From: Thermocrinis sp.
Lineage (GTDB): Bacteria; Aquificota; Aquificia; Aquificales; Aquificaceae
DNA: 51,273 bases
Assembly (NCBI GenBank): GCA_028276475.1
Contig: JAPYWH010000008.1
Span: forward strand, 1-51,273
Direction: 5' to 3'
This document shows positions 1 to 7,991 of the stretch, piece by piece; the first letter of the stretch is position 1; each line of letters begins with the position of its first letter. Both the position numbers and the translations under genes were made by a program. Below the pieces are notes generated by a model that did no database searches, was not told the origin of the DNA, and worked only from the letters and a program-made list of their open reading frames with translations.

Positions 1-187
1 CCTTTAACTGCCTTTTTTTCTCCTTGTCCTTTACTACCACCACTTCCCAAGGTTGGAGGTTGTATCCGGAGGGTGCGGTGGCGGAGATCTCTAAAATCTC
101 CTTTATAAGTTCATCGGGAACTTCTCTTGTTGGGTCAAAGAAGGTAATTGACCGCCTTTCGGTTATCAACCTTAGGCATTCTTTCAT
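1..187 (-). CDS. Nitroreductase family protein, N-terminal part (cut by window edge)
   Basis: The minus strand opens with ATG at 187-185 behind a strong AAGGAGGT ribosome site and stays open to the window edge, giving 62 residues. The start reads ITERRSITFFDP and continues with an ISATAPSGYNLQPWE segment. This is the N-terminal FMN-binding signature of nitroreductases: the ERRS arginines bind the FMN phosphate, and the APSGxNxQPW loop follows. Members are FMN-dependent NAD(P)H oxidoreductases acting on nitro compounds, quinones or related acceptors; the substrate cannot be read from a fragment. The C-terminal two thirds lie outside the window. A plus-strand open frame over the same bases has no such features and is taken as a shadow. 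Confidence 0.85.
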   Translation of the reverse strand, partial: MKECLRLITERRSITFFDPTREVPDELIKEILEISATAPSGYNLQPWEVVVVKDKEKKRQLK

Positions 188-249
188 GGCAAACCTCCTT
201 TGTAGGTTTTGACTAAGTATAAGCCAGTAGCCTCCCTCAGGCAACAGTC

Positions 250-756
250 TCACTCATCAACCCAAGGCTTGTACTCCATTACCTGCTCAAAGGTATAAGG
301 GCATTCTTGTAGAAAATCCTTTTCTGTGGGAAGCTTTCCAAAGTATTTTTTAGCTATGTGGTGGTTTTGAGGCTCTTCAAACCACCTCGTAAGCCTTTTT
401 ATAGCAATGCGCCAAGCGATGGAGAGTTCCTCCATTGATTTTTTCCTTATGCTTGGGTATCTCTCAAAGATGGTATCAAGCTCATTCCTTGCGTTGTTTA
501 TGCTCTTTATCCAGCTGTGCCCTACATACTCGTTGTACTTAAAGTTTTCCCATTTGTAAAGGTGTTCCAAAATTACCGCTATCAGGCTAACCACACTGTC
601 CAGATATCTCTGTCCCATATCCTCCATCTCCTCCAATAGGTTCTCCCAGTCTACAAGGTCATATTCTTTGTTTTTGAGAAGTCTGAGATTTTCCTGCACC
701 CACAGATAAAAGTCCTTTTCATAAAGTTCTTTTAGGCTTTGTGTTTTTAGCTCCAT
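250..756 (-). CDS. DUF29 family protein
   Basis: A 168-residue, charged, mostly helical protein without signal peptide or membrane segment. The N-terminal pattern LYEKDFYLWVQENLRLLKN, the central LLEEMEDMGQR block and the HLYKWE segment match DUF29, a family of unknown function common in cyanobacteria and Aquificales. It stands alone: the gene downstream on this strand (nitroreductase) has its own ribosome site, and the gene upstream (IorB-like) ends 73 bases away. No Shine-Dalgarno sequence precedes the ATG; instead TATATT (765-770) lies 8 bases ahead, so the mRNA is probably leaderless. Family assignment is fairly secure, function unknown. Confidence 0.75.
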   Translation of the reverse strand: MELKTQSLKELYEKDFYLWVQENLRLLKNKEYDLVDWENLLEEMEDMGQRYLDSVVSLIAVILEHLYKWENFKYNEYVGHSWIKSINNARNELDTIFERYPSIRKKSMEELSIAWRIAIKRLTRWFEEPQNHHIAKKYFGKLPTEKDFLQECPYTFEQVMEYKPWVDE

Positions 757-764
757 GAGTTTTA

Positions 765-770
765 AATATA
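765..770 (-). promoter_or_regulatory. -10 element for the DUF29 gene (leaderless start)
   Basis: TATATT on the minus strand ends 8 bases before the ATG at 756. The expected transcription start is about 758, leaving about two untranslated bases. The surrounding CTTATATTT...AAAACT context closely resembles the region before the coiled-coil gene starting at 37123. Confidence 0.45.
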
Positions 771-829
771 AGCCCTTCTTCTGGAGGATACTTTCAAAAA
801 TCCCTACACCCCTATGGGCTTTTTGCAGT

Positions 830-2947
830 TTATATGAGAGTTTTTATATAATCGGGAGTCATAGGTAGTTGATTGACCTCTATGCCATACCCCCAGAGTA
901 ATGCGTTTGCCACCGCGGGTGCTATGGGTGGAAGACCGGGCTCTCCCACGCCACCCATGGGTCCTTGCCCTTTTACTATATGCACCTCTACCTCCGGCGT
1001 CTCTTCCATAGTAAGGAGAGGATAGGTATCAAAGTTAAGGCTCTGAGGACCTCCCTTTGAAAAGCTCACCCTTTCCTTTAGGCTCGCACTTAAGCCCATA
1101 ACTATGGCGCTCTCCATCTGAGAAACCACCAAATCCGGATGCACCACTGTGGGACCCAGATCTATCACGCATACAACCTTATGCACCCTTATTTTGCCCG
1201 TTTTTTTGTCCAAGGAAACCTCTGCACATTGGGCTACATGGCTTCCAAAGGAAAAATGATAAGCTAATCCCATAGCCCTTCCCCTGTAGGAACCCCTGCC
1301 CCATCCCGATTTTTCAGCACACACCTCTACCACCCTCCGAGCCCTTGGGTTTTTGGAAAGTAGTTCAAGCCTTAGCTCCACCGGGTCTCTGCCACCCGCC
1401 TTGGCGAGCCTGTCTATGAACGTCTCAAGGGTGAAGGCATTGTGGGAGCTTCCCACCGAACGCCAAAACCAAACAGGTATAGGAAGGTCAATTTTTACAA
1501 ATTCCACATGCAAGTTGGGAACCGAATAGGGCATGTTTTCTATTCCTTCCACCGCCGCCCTATCTATTTGTGAAGGCATTCCTGCCCACTCAAAGACCGC
1601 AGGCACAGCTATTTTGTGATGTATGGCTATTACCCTCCCCTTTTCATCCAAGGCTCCCACAAACTTTGTGGCGTTCATGGGTCTATACCAGCCGGATTTT
1701 ACGTCATCCTCTCTGGTGTATATTAGCTTTACTGGTCTTCCAAGCTTTTTGGATATCTCCACTGCCTCTCTTACAAACTCCACGTTTGCCTTCCTTCCAA
1801 AGCCTCCACCCAAATAGGTGGTATGTATTTCAATGTCTTTTTCGTCCAAACCCGTTATTCTGCTGACGGTTTTTAAAGCCCAAGTTTGGGATTGAATGGG
1901 TGCATAAACCACACACTTATCCTTTCTCACATCCGCCACGCAGGACATGGGTTCCATAGTGGCATGATAGAGATATGGCAAAAGATAAACGCTTTCTACC
2001 TTTACCTTAGCCTTTGATATTACATCCTCTGGGTTTCCATCATGCCTCGCCACTGCACCTGCCCTGTTTAGGGCATTAAGGTAGTAGCGTGCTAACTCTT
2101 GGTCGTTAAAATCCTTTATCGGGCTTTCGGTCCATTCTACCTTTAAGCTCTCCCTTCCCTTTTGGGCTGAGTAGAAATCCTTGCCACACACCGCCACCCC
2201 AGTGGATATGGCAAACACATCTATCACTCCTTCCACCTGCTTTGCCCGACTTGGGTCAAAACCCTTTAGCTTACAGCCAAAAGCTGGAGGTCTTTCCACC
2301 ACCGCATAGACCACATCTTTAAGCCTTACATCAATACCAAAGATAGCGCTCCCATCCACCTTTTCTCTGGCGTCTATTCTTGGAATGTTTTTGCCAATGT
2401 ATATAAACTCGGAGGGATCCTTTAGTTTAACCTTATGTGGAATAGGAAGCTTTACCGCCCCTTCCCAAAGCTCTCCGTAAGAAGCCTTTTTTCCATTTCC
2501 AAAAACATAGCCCCCCTGTGCCTTTAGCTTTTCCCTTGGTACCTTCCACTCTTCAGAGGCGTAATTTATTAGCATCTCCCTCATTGTGGCACCAAGCTGT
2601 CTTAAAAAGTCGTACATATTCCTTACGCTGGTGCTTCCACCCGTCAGTTGCATGCCCAACTTTCTGTCTATGTATTGAGGTCCTGCAGGTGCAGACCTTA
2701 CCCTTACCCTCTCCCAAGGGAAGTCCAGTTCATCCGCCACCAACATTGCAAGCCCTGTCCATACCCCCTGCCCCATCTCCGATTTGTTAATTAAAAGAAC
2801 AAGGTGGTTGTCTTTGGTTATGTTTGCCCAGAGAACTGGGTTTATTGTTTCTTCTTGTACTGCCTTGATTATCTTGAAACCTCCCTCTGTTAAAACAAGT
2901 GCCAAACTCAAACCAGTAAGCTTTATAAAATCCCTTCTGTCCATCAT
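830..2947 (-). CDS. Molybdopterin-binding subunit of a xanthine dehydrogenase-family enzyme (IorB-like), Tat-exported
   Basis: The 705-residue large subunit of a molybdenum hydroxylase. The N-terminus MDRRDFIKLTGLSLALVL is a twin-arginine signal, so the folded enzyme is probably exported to the periplasm. GGGFGRK (about residues 380-386) and GVGEPGLPP, with Glu near residue 669, match the cofactor-binding loop and the conserved catalytic glutamate. Single-chain organisation plus a small 2Fe-2S partner is that of isoquinoline 1-oxidoreductase and periplasmic aldehyde dehydrogenases, rather than three-subunit xanthine dehydrogenase with an FAD subunit. It overlaps the 2Fe-2S subunit gene by 4 bases (ATGA), so the two are translationally coupled. 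Substrate unknown; an aldehyde or N-heterocycle is likely. No maturation chaperone gene is nearby. Confidence 0.88.
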   Translation of the reverse strand: MMDRRDFIKLTGLSLALVLTEGGFKIIKAVQEETINPVLWANITKDNHLVLLINKSEMGQGVWTGLAMLVADELDFPWERVRVRSAPAGPQYIDRKLGMQLTGGSTSVRNMYDFLRQLGATMREMLINYASEEWKVPREKLKAQGGYVFGNGKKASYGELWEGAVKLPIPHKVKLKDPSEFIYIGKNIPRIDAREKVDGSAIFGIDVRLKDVVYAVVERPPAFGCKLKGFDPSRAKQVEGVIDVFAISTGVAVCGKDFYSAQKGRESLKVEWTESPIKDFNDQELARYYLNALNRAGAVARHDGNPEDVISKAKVKVESVYLLPYLYHATMEPMSCVADVRKDKCVVYAPIQSQTWALKTVSRITGLDEKDIEIHTTYLGGGFGRKANVEFVREAVEISKKLGRPVKLIYTREDDVKSGWYRPMNATKFVGALDEKGRVIAIHHKIAVPAVFEWAGMPSQIDRAAVEGIENMPYSVPNLHVEFVKIDLPIPVWFWRSVGSSHNAFTLETFIDRLAKAGGRDPVELRLELLSKNPRARRVVEVCAEKSGWGRGSYRGRAMGLAYHFSFGSHVAQCAEVSLDKKTGKIRVHKVVCVIDLGPTVVHPDLVVSQMESAIVMGLSASLKERVSFSKGGPQSLNFDTYPLLTMEETPEVEVHIVKGQGPMGGVGEPGLPPIAPAVANALLWGYGIEVNQLPMTPDYIKTLI

Positions 2948-3402
2948 GTTTTAACCCCCATCATACTTTGGGCTCTAAGTATTGCCCTCAGAATTCTTGG
3001 ATAAGTTCCACACCTGCAAAGGTGGGAAGACATGGTTCTTACTATTTCCTCCCTGCTCGCCCTTGGGTTTTTCTTAAGGAGTGCGTAAGCCTCCACTATC
3101 TGACCGGGCTGACAATAACCGCACTGGGGCACGTTTAACTCCACCCAAGCCCTCTTTACCGGATGGTTGGCGGGGATACCCTCTATGGTGGTTATCCTCT
3201 TACCCTTTACCGCCTTTAAGGGAGTTATGCAACTGCGGATGGGCTCCTCCTCCAAAAGGACTGTGCAAGCTCCACATATACCCTTGCCACATCCAAACTT
3301 GGTGCCAGTCAAGCCAATATGCTCCCTTATCACCCAAAGAAGAGGAGTATCCTCGGGCAAGCTTACCTTGTATAACTTTCCGTTGATGTAGATTTCAGTC
3401 AT
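2944..3402 (-). CDS. 2Fe-2S subunit of molybdenum hydroxylase (IorA-like)
   Basis: A 152-residue small subunit with two 2Fe-2S clusters. The N-terminal plant-ferredoxin-type motif is KFGCGKGICGACTVLL plus a later SC; the C-terminal all-helical domain carries PQCGYCQPGQ and HLCRCGTYPRI. It passes electrons from the molybdenum subunit encoded immediately downstream to an external acceptor, perhaps a cytochrome since no FAD subunit is present. The ATG at 3402 is preferred because AAAGGGGG lies 6 bases upstream; an in-frame TTG at 3420 lies upstream of that ribosome site. The partner lacks its own cluster motifs, so this is the dedicated electron-transfer chain. Confidence 0.9.
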   Translation of the reverse strand: MTEIYINGKLYKVSLPEDTPLLWVIREHIGLTGTKFGCGKGICGACTVLLEEEPIRSCITPLKAVKGKRITTIEGIPANHPVKRAWVELNVPQCGYCQPGQIVEAYALLKKNPRASREEIVRTMSSHLCRCGTYPRILRAILRAQSMMGVKT

Positions 3403-3461
3403 AACAAACCCCCTTTCCAAAAAGCTTAATCCACAGGATATGGGTTGTCAAATTTTCTAAA

Positions 3462-3710
3462 TTACTCCCACTCTTTCCAGTGTTTCCAATGTTTGTGTTT
3501 GTGTTTGTGAATTATTACTATCCTTTCCTCCACTGGCACGTAATAAATGGGAGGATAGTAAGGACGATAAACCACTGGTCTTTCCACGTATACAACCTTC
3601 TCAGGGCAGTGGTAAGGAGTGCCTAGGTTCACTCCCACGGAGAAGAAAACGTGATCCTTTGCAAAGGACAGTCCGCCAACCAGAAGAAGGGCCAAAATCA
3701 ACTTCCTCAT
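3462..3710 (-). CDS. Small secreted His/Lys/Trp-rich protein
   Basis: An 82-residue protein with a clean signal peptide (MRKLILALLLVGGLSFA, cleavage probably after residue 17). The mature part is rich in Tyr, Pro and Val (VERPVVYRPYYPPIYY) and ends in a run of His-Lys pairs followed by WKHWKEWE. AAGGAGGT lies 6 bases before the ATG. The His-Lys tail could bind metal or anionic surface polymers; that is speculation. It shares an MRKL-type signal peptide, a basic tail and an upstream TTTTCATCTTT motif with the small secreted protein at 8705-8941. No family recognised. Confidence 0.7.
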   Translation of the reverse strand: MRKLILALLLVGGLSFAKDHVFFSVGVNLGTPYHCPEKVVYVERPVVYRPYYPPIYYVPVEERIVIIHKHKHKHWKHWKEWE

Positions 3711-3782
3711 CCTTACACCTCCTTAAGTTATAGCTTACGACTTTTACATGAATAAAAGATGAAAAATTTTTAACGTGGATCG

Positions 3783-4262
3783 TTAAGCTTTTCTTTTCCT
3801 GAAAAACTCATAAAAAAGAAAGACAGCTATGGCAACGGAGATTGATGCGTCAGCCAAATTAAAGGCTGGGTAGGAAAATTTCCCATAGGAGAGGTAGATA
3901 AAGTCCCTTACCTGTCCCAAAAGGAAGCGGTCGTATAAGTTTCCAATGGCTCCACCACCTATGGCACCCATGCAAAGGGAAACCACAGGATCCTTTTGCT
4001 TGATGGAGTATACAAAGGTTATAAGGACCGCAATGGGTGGAAAAAGTAGCAAAATGGGAAGCCTCAGCCAGTCGGGAGCTTGGGAAAGGATGCCAAAGGC
4101 TACGCCCTTGTTATAGACCATAACCAGCTTGAGAAAAGGCAGTATTTGTACCTCTCCCTTTATAAACTGCTCCGCCAGGTGTTTTGTATAAAGGTCTGCC
4201 ATCAATACAAAAAAGCAGACCGCCAAGTAGGTTAAAGCATATCGGCTAAAGGATCTCTCCAT
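3783..4262 (-). CDS. lspA: Lipoprotein signal peptidase (signal peptidase II)
   Basis: A 159-residue inner-membrane aspartic protease that removes signal peptides from diacylglyceryl-modified prolipoproteins. Four hydrophobic segments are visible. Signature motifs are all present: ADLYTKHLAE in the first loop, VYNKGVAFGIL, GAIGNLYDRF with the first catalytic Asp, and FNLADASI with the second. The start lies 31 bases inside the 3' end of purL, so translation is probably coupled. Its substrates in this window include the predicted lipoproteins at 31059-31991, 47548-48294 and 50393 onward. Confidence 0.95.
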   Translation of the reverse strand: MERSFSRYALTYLAVCFFVLMADLYTKHLAEQFIKGEVQILPFLKLVMVYNKGVAFGILSQAPDWLRLPILLLFPPIAVLITFVYSIKQKDPVVSLCMGAIGGGAIGNLYDRFLLGQVRDFIYLSYGKFSYPAFNLADASISVAIAVFLFYEFFRKRKA

Positions 4263-6466
4263 AGCTTTTCTAAATCTTCGACCCTCTCTTTGAGTATGGG
4301 CTCTTCGTAGAGTTCTACAATAAGCTCTGGCTCGCCCTTTACTTTACCCAAAAGGAGCCAGTCCAATCCCACGCCTTCCACATGGTTTTTCAAAAGTTCT
4401 TCCTTATCCTTTTCTATGCTAACTACCACCCTTGTGGGACTTTCGGAGAAGAAGAACCTATCAAGGGCTTCCTCGGTGTAAAGGTTTAGCTCCAGACCGA
4501 GCCCCGTGCCAAAGAGGCACTCTAAGAGGGCGATCATAAGTCCGCCCGTGGATACATCGTGGGCAGAAAGGATTATTTCCTCTCTTATTAGCTTTATTAG
4601 GGTTTCATGCAGTAGCTTTTCTTTCTTCAGGTCCACCGCGGGCACATCTCCGGCCACAATTCCGTGCACCACCTTTAGGTATTCGCTACCCCCCAAGCTC
4701 CAGCTTCTTTTCAGGTCTCCTATCAAAAAGACCATACTACCCTCTTCCTCAAACTTGTGGGTTACGAACCTTTTCCCTTCTATGGCACCCACTGCCACCA
4801 AAATGGGAGTTGGGTATATGTTTCTGATTTCCTTTTCCTCCACCGTCTCGTTGTAGAGGGACACATTTCCGCTTACTACGGGCACCCCAAAGAACTTGCA
4901 AGCGTCCGCCATCCCCCTTATTGCCATCTCCAACTGCCACATTACCTCCGGCCTTTCTGGATTTCCAAAGTTCAGACAGTCCGTTATGGCCAAAGGTTGT
5001 GCACCCACACAGGCAAGGTTTCTGAGGGCTTCCGCCACTACGTACTTTCCGCCTTCATAAGGGTTCAAAAAGACCATCCTGCCGTTCCCTTCACAGCTCA
5101 AAGCTACGAGCTTTTCGCTTTTTATCTCCGGGCTTACCACCCACTTTATACGTAGAACTGCAGCATCTCCCCCCGGCACCAACACCGTGTTTGTCCCCAC
5201 TTGATAGTCGTACTGACTGTAAACCCACTCCTTGGAGCACACATTGGGAGAGGACAAAAGCTTAAGAAGGGAATCCTTTATGTCCTTTTGCTCCAACTCC
5301 TCTTCTTTGAAGGACCTAACCTGCTTTATGTAATCGGGCTCTCTGCTTGGCCTTTCGTAGACGGGTGCCTCCTCGGTTATTAAGCTTACGGGCAGTTCTG
5401 CCACCAACTCCCCGTGGAAGTATGCACGGAACATACCATCATCGGTCATTTCCCCCACCACCTCACCCTCCAAGTGGAAATCCTTTGCCAACTCCTTCAG
5501 CCTTTGAACCTTGTCCCTCTCTATCACCAAAAGCATTCTCTCTTGGCTCTCAGAGAGGAGTATTTCATAAGGGTTCATTCCCTCCTCCCTAAGAGGCACC
5601 TTTTCAAGGTGTAGCACCACGCCCATTTTGGATTTGTTCGCCAGCTCGGAGGATGCACCCGCAAGACCCGCGGCGCCCAGGTCCTGAATACCCACCACCA
5701 GACCTTCCTCTATTATCCTCATAAGGGCTTCTATGAGCTTTTTTTCAAAGTAAGGATCTCCCACCTGCACGTTGGGTCTTTTGCTCTCTGCATCCTCGCT
5801 GAACTCACCAGATGCCATAACCGCACCGTGTATGCCGTCCCTTCCAGTGGAGGAGCCCATCAAAAAGAGCAGTTGTCCGGGTTTTGTTGCCCTCGCCCGG
5901 AACATCCTGCCCGCAGGAATTATACCAAGGCAAAAGGCGTTCACCAGAGGGTTGGTTTTGTAGCACTCCTCAAAGAAGGTCTCTCCGCCCACTGTGGGAA
6001 TGCCCACCGAGTTGCCATAGTGAGATATGCCCTTTACTACGCCTTTGACTATGTGCTTTGTCTTTGGGTCCAAGGGCAAACCAAACCGCAGAGAATCCAT
6101 CAAGGCTATAGGTCTTGCACCCATAGAGAGCACATCCCTTATGATCCCACCCACACCTGTGGCGGCTCCGTGGAAGGGTTCTATGAAGGAAGGATGGTTG
6201 TGGCTTTCTATCTTAAAGGCGAGCCAGACTTTGTCATCAAGCTTTACAACGCCCGCGTTCTCCCCTGGTCCCTGAAGGACATGCTCTCCTTGGGTGGGAA
6301 AGAGCCTCAAAAGTCTCTTTGAAGATTTATAGGAGCAATGCTCCGACCAAAGGGCACCAAGAACACCAAGCTCCACATGGTTTGGCTTTCTACCAAGCCT
6401 TTTGACTATGCCCTCATACTCCTGTTTTGTGAGCCCATAAAGCCTATAAACCTCTTCCACAGGCAT
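4232..6466 (-). CDS. purL: Phosphoribosylformylglycinamidine synthase subunit PurL
   Basis: A 744-residue small-type PurL, which converts FGAR to FGAM in purine synthesis and needs separate PurQ (glutaminase) and PurS. Motifs include ALWSEHCSYKSSK near the N-terminus, FKIESHNHPS with the ATP/metal site, GVGGIIRDVLSMGARP, and a second half-repeat with SGNVSLYNE and AHDVSTGGL. There is no C-terminal glutaminase domain, as expected for the short form. PurQ and PurS are not in the window. The gene follows fetB by 9 bases with no Shine-Dalgarno site; TATAAT occupies that gap, allowing an internal leaderless promoter. Confidence 0.96.
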   Translation of the reverse strand: MPVEEVYRLYGLTKQEYEGIVKRLGRKPNHVELGVLGALWSEHCSYKSSKRLLRLFPTQGEHVLQGPGENAGVVKLDDKVWLAFKIESHNHPSFIEPFHGAATGVGGIIRDVLSMGARPIALMDSLRFGLPLDPKTKHIVKGVVKGISHYGNSVGIPTVGGETFFEECYKTNPLVNAFCLGIIPAGRMFRARATKPGQLLFLMGSSTGRDGIHGAVMASGEFSEDAESKRPNVQVGDPYFEKKLIEALMRIIEEGLVVGIQDLGAAGLAGASSELANKSKMGVVLHLEKVPLREEGMNPYEILLSESQERMLLVIERDKVQRLKELAKDFHLEGEVVGEMTDDGMFRAYFHGELVAELPVSLITEEAPVYERPSREPDYIKQVRSFKEEELEQKDIKDSLLKLLSSPNVCSKEWVYSQYDYQVGTNTVLVPGGDAAVLRIKWVVSPEIKSEKLVALSCEGNGRMVFLNPYEGGKYVVAEALRNLACVGAQPLAITDCLNFGNPERPEVMWQLEMAIRGMADACKFFGVPVVSGNVSLYNETVEEKEIRNIYPTPILVAVGAIEGKRFVTHKFEEEGSMVFLIGDLKRSWSLGGSEYLKVVHGIVAGDVPAVDLKKEKLLHETLIKLIREEIILSAHDVSTGGLMIALLECLFGTGLGLELNLYTEEALDRFFFSESPTRVVVSIEKDKEELLKNHVEGVGLDWLLLGKVKGEPELIVELYEEPILKERVEDLEKLWRDPLADML

Positions 6467-6469
6467 AGT

Positions 6470-6478
6470 ATTATACTA
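6470..6478 (-). promoter_or_regulatory. Overlapping -10-like elements before purL
   Basis: TATAAT (6470-6475) and TAGTAT (6473-6478) overlap in the short gap between fetB and purL. The upstream one predicts initiation at the A of the purL ATG. They could supply purL and lspA independently of the tRNA-headed transcript. No -35 was identified inside fetB. Confidence 0.3.
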
Positions 6479-7219
6479 TCCAAGCACAGAGCTGTAAGTC
6501 AAAAGGGCTGTTAAAAAGGAAGTGAAGAAGGATACCGTAAGCAATATAAACATCACCACCACCTGAAAGACCATTGCACTTATCGGGTCCGCACCAGCCA
6601 CGATCATGCCCACCGCCACGCCCGGTATGTGCACCAGTCCCGCAGACCTAAGCATGTTGTATTTTGGCATCATAGATACCCTTATGGCGTTTTGGATTAC
6701 CTCCTCCATAGCCCTCTTTAACGGAGCCCCCAAGGCAACCTTTGCTTCTATCTCCCTTATTCGGTTGAAAGCTTCCGAACGCATCCTTTCAAAGGTCAAA
6801 GAAACGTTGCTGAGGGAATTGCCAAGCACCAATCCCCAAAGGGTGATCATACTAACCGGGTCCTTTCTAACGTAGCCCATCAGATAGAGCAAAACAAACA
6901 CAAAGGAGGACGGAACCACCAGAGCTATGTAGCTCTTTAAAAAGAGCCTCCCAAAGCTACCCTGTAGCTTGAGCCTTTCCACTGCGGTTATACTTCCAAA
7001 AATAGACATCAAGAAGAGAATGAGCATTAGAAAGGCAAAGGATTGCACTTTTAAAACAAACTGAAGGACATAGCCCACCAAAAGAAGTTGGACTGTAGTC
7101 CTAATGGAGCTTTCAAGCAAATCCCTTTCTGCCCGTAGGTTGTAAAAGTAAGAGAGGGCTACCGCAAAGAGGACCAAAATGAAAGCTTGAGGTAAGTGGC
7201 TCGGCTCAAGGCTGTTCAT
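6476..7219 (-). CDS. FetB-like (UPF0014) ABC transporter permease
   Basis: A 247-residue polytopic protein with about six or seven hydrophobic segments. The conserved central block (LWGLVLGNSLSNVSLTFERM, then EIEAKVALGAP) and the MMPKYNMLRSAGLVHIPGVAVGMIVAG block are diagnostic of UPF0014/FetB. E. coli FetB pairs with ATPase FetA and is implicated in iron export and oxidative stress. No FetA-type ATPase gene is adjacent, so the partner must lie elsewhere. ATG at 7219 is chosen because it overlaps the queC stop (ATGA) and has AAAGGA upstream; an in-frame start at 7264 would lie deep inside queC. Confidence 0.85.
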   Translation of the reverse strand: MNSLEPSHLPQAFILVLFAVALSYFYNLRAERDLLESSIRTTVQLLLVGYVLQFVLKVQSFAFLMLILFLMSIFGSITAVERLKLQGSFGRLFLKSYIALVVPSSFVFVLLYLMGYVRKDPVSMITLWGLVLGNSLSNVSLTFERMRSEAFNRIREIEAKVALGAPLKRAMEEVIQNAIRVSMMPKYNMLRSAGLVHIPGVAVGMIVAGADPISAMVFQVVVMFILLTVSFFTSFLTALLTYSSVLG

Positions 7220-7860
7220 AAAAGTCCTTTTAAGGCTTCCTCCCTCTGCTTGCAGGTAGCACACTCTCCACAGGGTGGCTCTGTGCCCCTATAACAGGAG
7301 TATGTTTTTTCAAAGGGAACTCCCAGCTCCTTCCCCAAAAGGGCAATTTCCCTCTTTTTCATACCCAAAAAGGGTGCGTAAATTTTCATGGGAAGCTTTT
7401 TTGTGGCGGTTAAGATAGAACCTGCAGTGAGGGCACTTTGGGCGGAGGTTATGAACTCGGGTCTGCAATCGGGATAGGGAGTATCCAAAGAATGCACTGC
7501 TATGCCCACCGTGTCTATCCCCAAGGCGTCCGCGTAAGCCCCCGCAATGGCTAAAAAGATCAGGTTTCTCATGGGCACTGTGGTAATGGGTGGTGCGTTG
7601 GAGTATTCTTCTGAGGGCACCTCTGGACCTCCTTCCAAAAGGGCGGAGGTGGTTATTCCCTTTAAGGAGGGCGCATCCACTATTAGATGCTCAACGCCCG
7701 CCAGCTTTGCTAACTCCTTTGCGTACTTTAGCTCTACCTTATGTCTTTGTCCGTAATTAAAGGATATGGCAATAACCCTGTCAAACTCTTTCTTTGCAAG
7801 CCACAGAAGGGTGGTGCTGTCCAATCCTCCAGAAAAGAGAACTATTATGCTTTTCATCAT
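7216..7860 (-). CDS. queC: 7-cyano-7-deazaguanine synthase
   Basis: A 214-residue ATP-dependent enzyme converting 7-carboxy-7-deazaguanine to preQ0, a precursor of queuosine in tRNA. The PP-loop SGGLDSTT lies near residue 10, and the C-terminal zinc site is CYRGTEPPCGECATCKQRE, with four cysteines. The gene begins 8 bases beyond the 3' end of tRNA-Leu on the same strand and has no Shine-Dalgarno site, so its mRNA may arise by processing of a tRNA-queC co-transcript. Two consecutive ATGs make the start uncertain by one codon. It overlaps fetB by 4 bases. Confidence 0.95.
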   Translation of the reverse strand: MMKSIIVLFSGGLDSTTLLWLAKKEFDRVIAISFNYGQRHKVELKYAKELAKLAGVEHLIVDAPSLKGITTSALLEGGPEVPSEEYSNAPPITTVPMRNLIFLAIAGAYADALGIDTVGIAVHSLDTPYPDCRPEFITSAQSALTAGSILTATKKLPMKIYAPFLGMKKREIALLGKELGVPFEKTYSCYRGTEPPCGECATCKQREEALKGLL

Positions 7861-7868
7861 TTTTTAAA

Positions 7869-7952
7869 TGCCGGAGGAGGGACTCGAACCCCCACGCCCT
7901 TGCGGGCAGGAGATTTTGAGTCTCCCGCGTCTGCCAGTTCCGCCACTCCGGC
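7869..7952 (-). tRNA. tRNA-Leu (anticodon CAA)
   Basis: An 84-base cloverleaf on the minus strand. The acceptor stem GCCGGAG (7952-7946) pairs perfectly with CTCCGGC (7876-7870); the discriminator base is A. The anticodon stem GGAGA/TCTCC closes the loop CTCAAAA, giving anticodon CAA, which reads UUG. A long variable arm and a GGTTCGAGTCC T arm identify a class II leucine tRNA. CCA is not encoded. A strong promoter lies directly upstream and queC directly downstream. Confidence 0.95.
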
Positions 7953-7958
7953 TAAGGA

Positions 7959-7964
7959 TATAAT
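7959..7964 (+). promoter_or_regulatory. -10 element of yggS-like gene, giving a leaderless GTG start
   Basis: TATAAT ends 7 bases before the GTG at 7971, so initiation would fall on the start codon itself. It shares bases with the divergent tRNA-Leu -10. No convincing -35 is seen; that position lies within the tRNA gene. Confidence 0.45.
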
Positions 7965-7991
7965 TATAATGTGATTTGCCACAAAATCCAA
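7963..7991 (-). promoter_or_regulatory. Sigma-70-type promoter of tRNA-Leu
   Basis: On the minus strand TTGGAT (7991-7986) and TATAAT (7968-7963) are 17 bases apart, and the tRNA 5' end follows 10 bases later. The -35 and part of the spacer lie inside the first codons of the divergent yggS-like gene. Confidence 0.8.

Noticed and set aside
24-212. Plus-strand open frame of 62 codons at the left edge
   Set aside because: It is antisense to a clear nitroreductase N-terminus with a strong ribosome site.
5828-6322. Plus-strand open frame of 164 codons
   Set aside because: Lies entirely antisense to conserved purL; no ribosome site or recognisable protein features.
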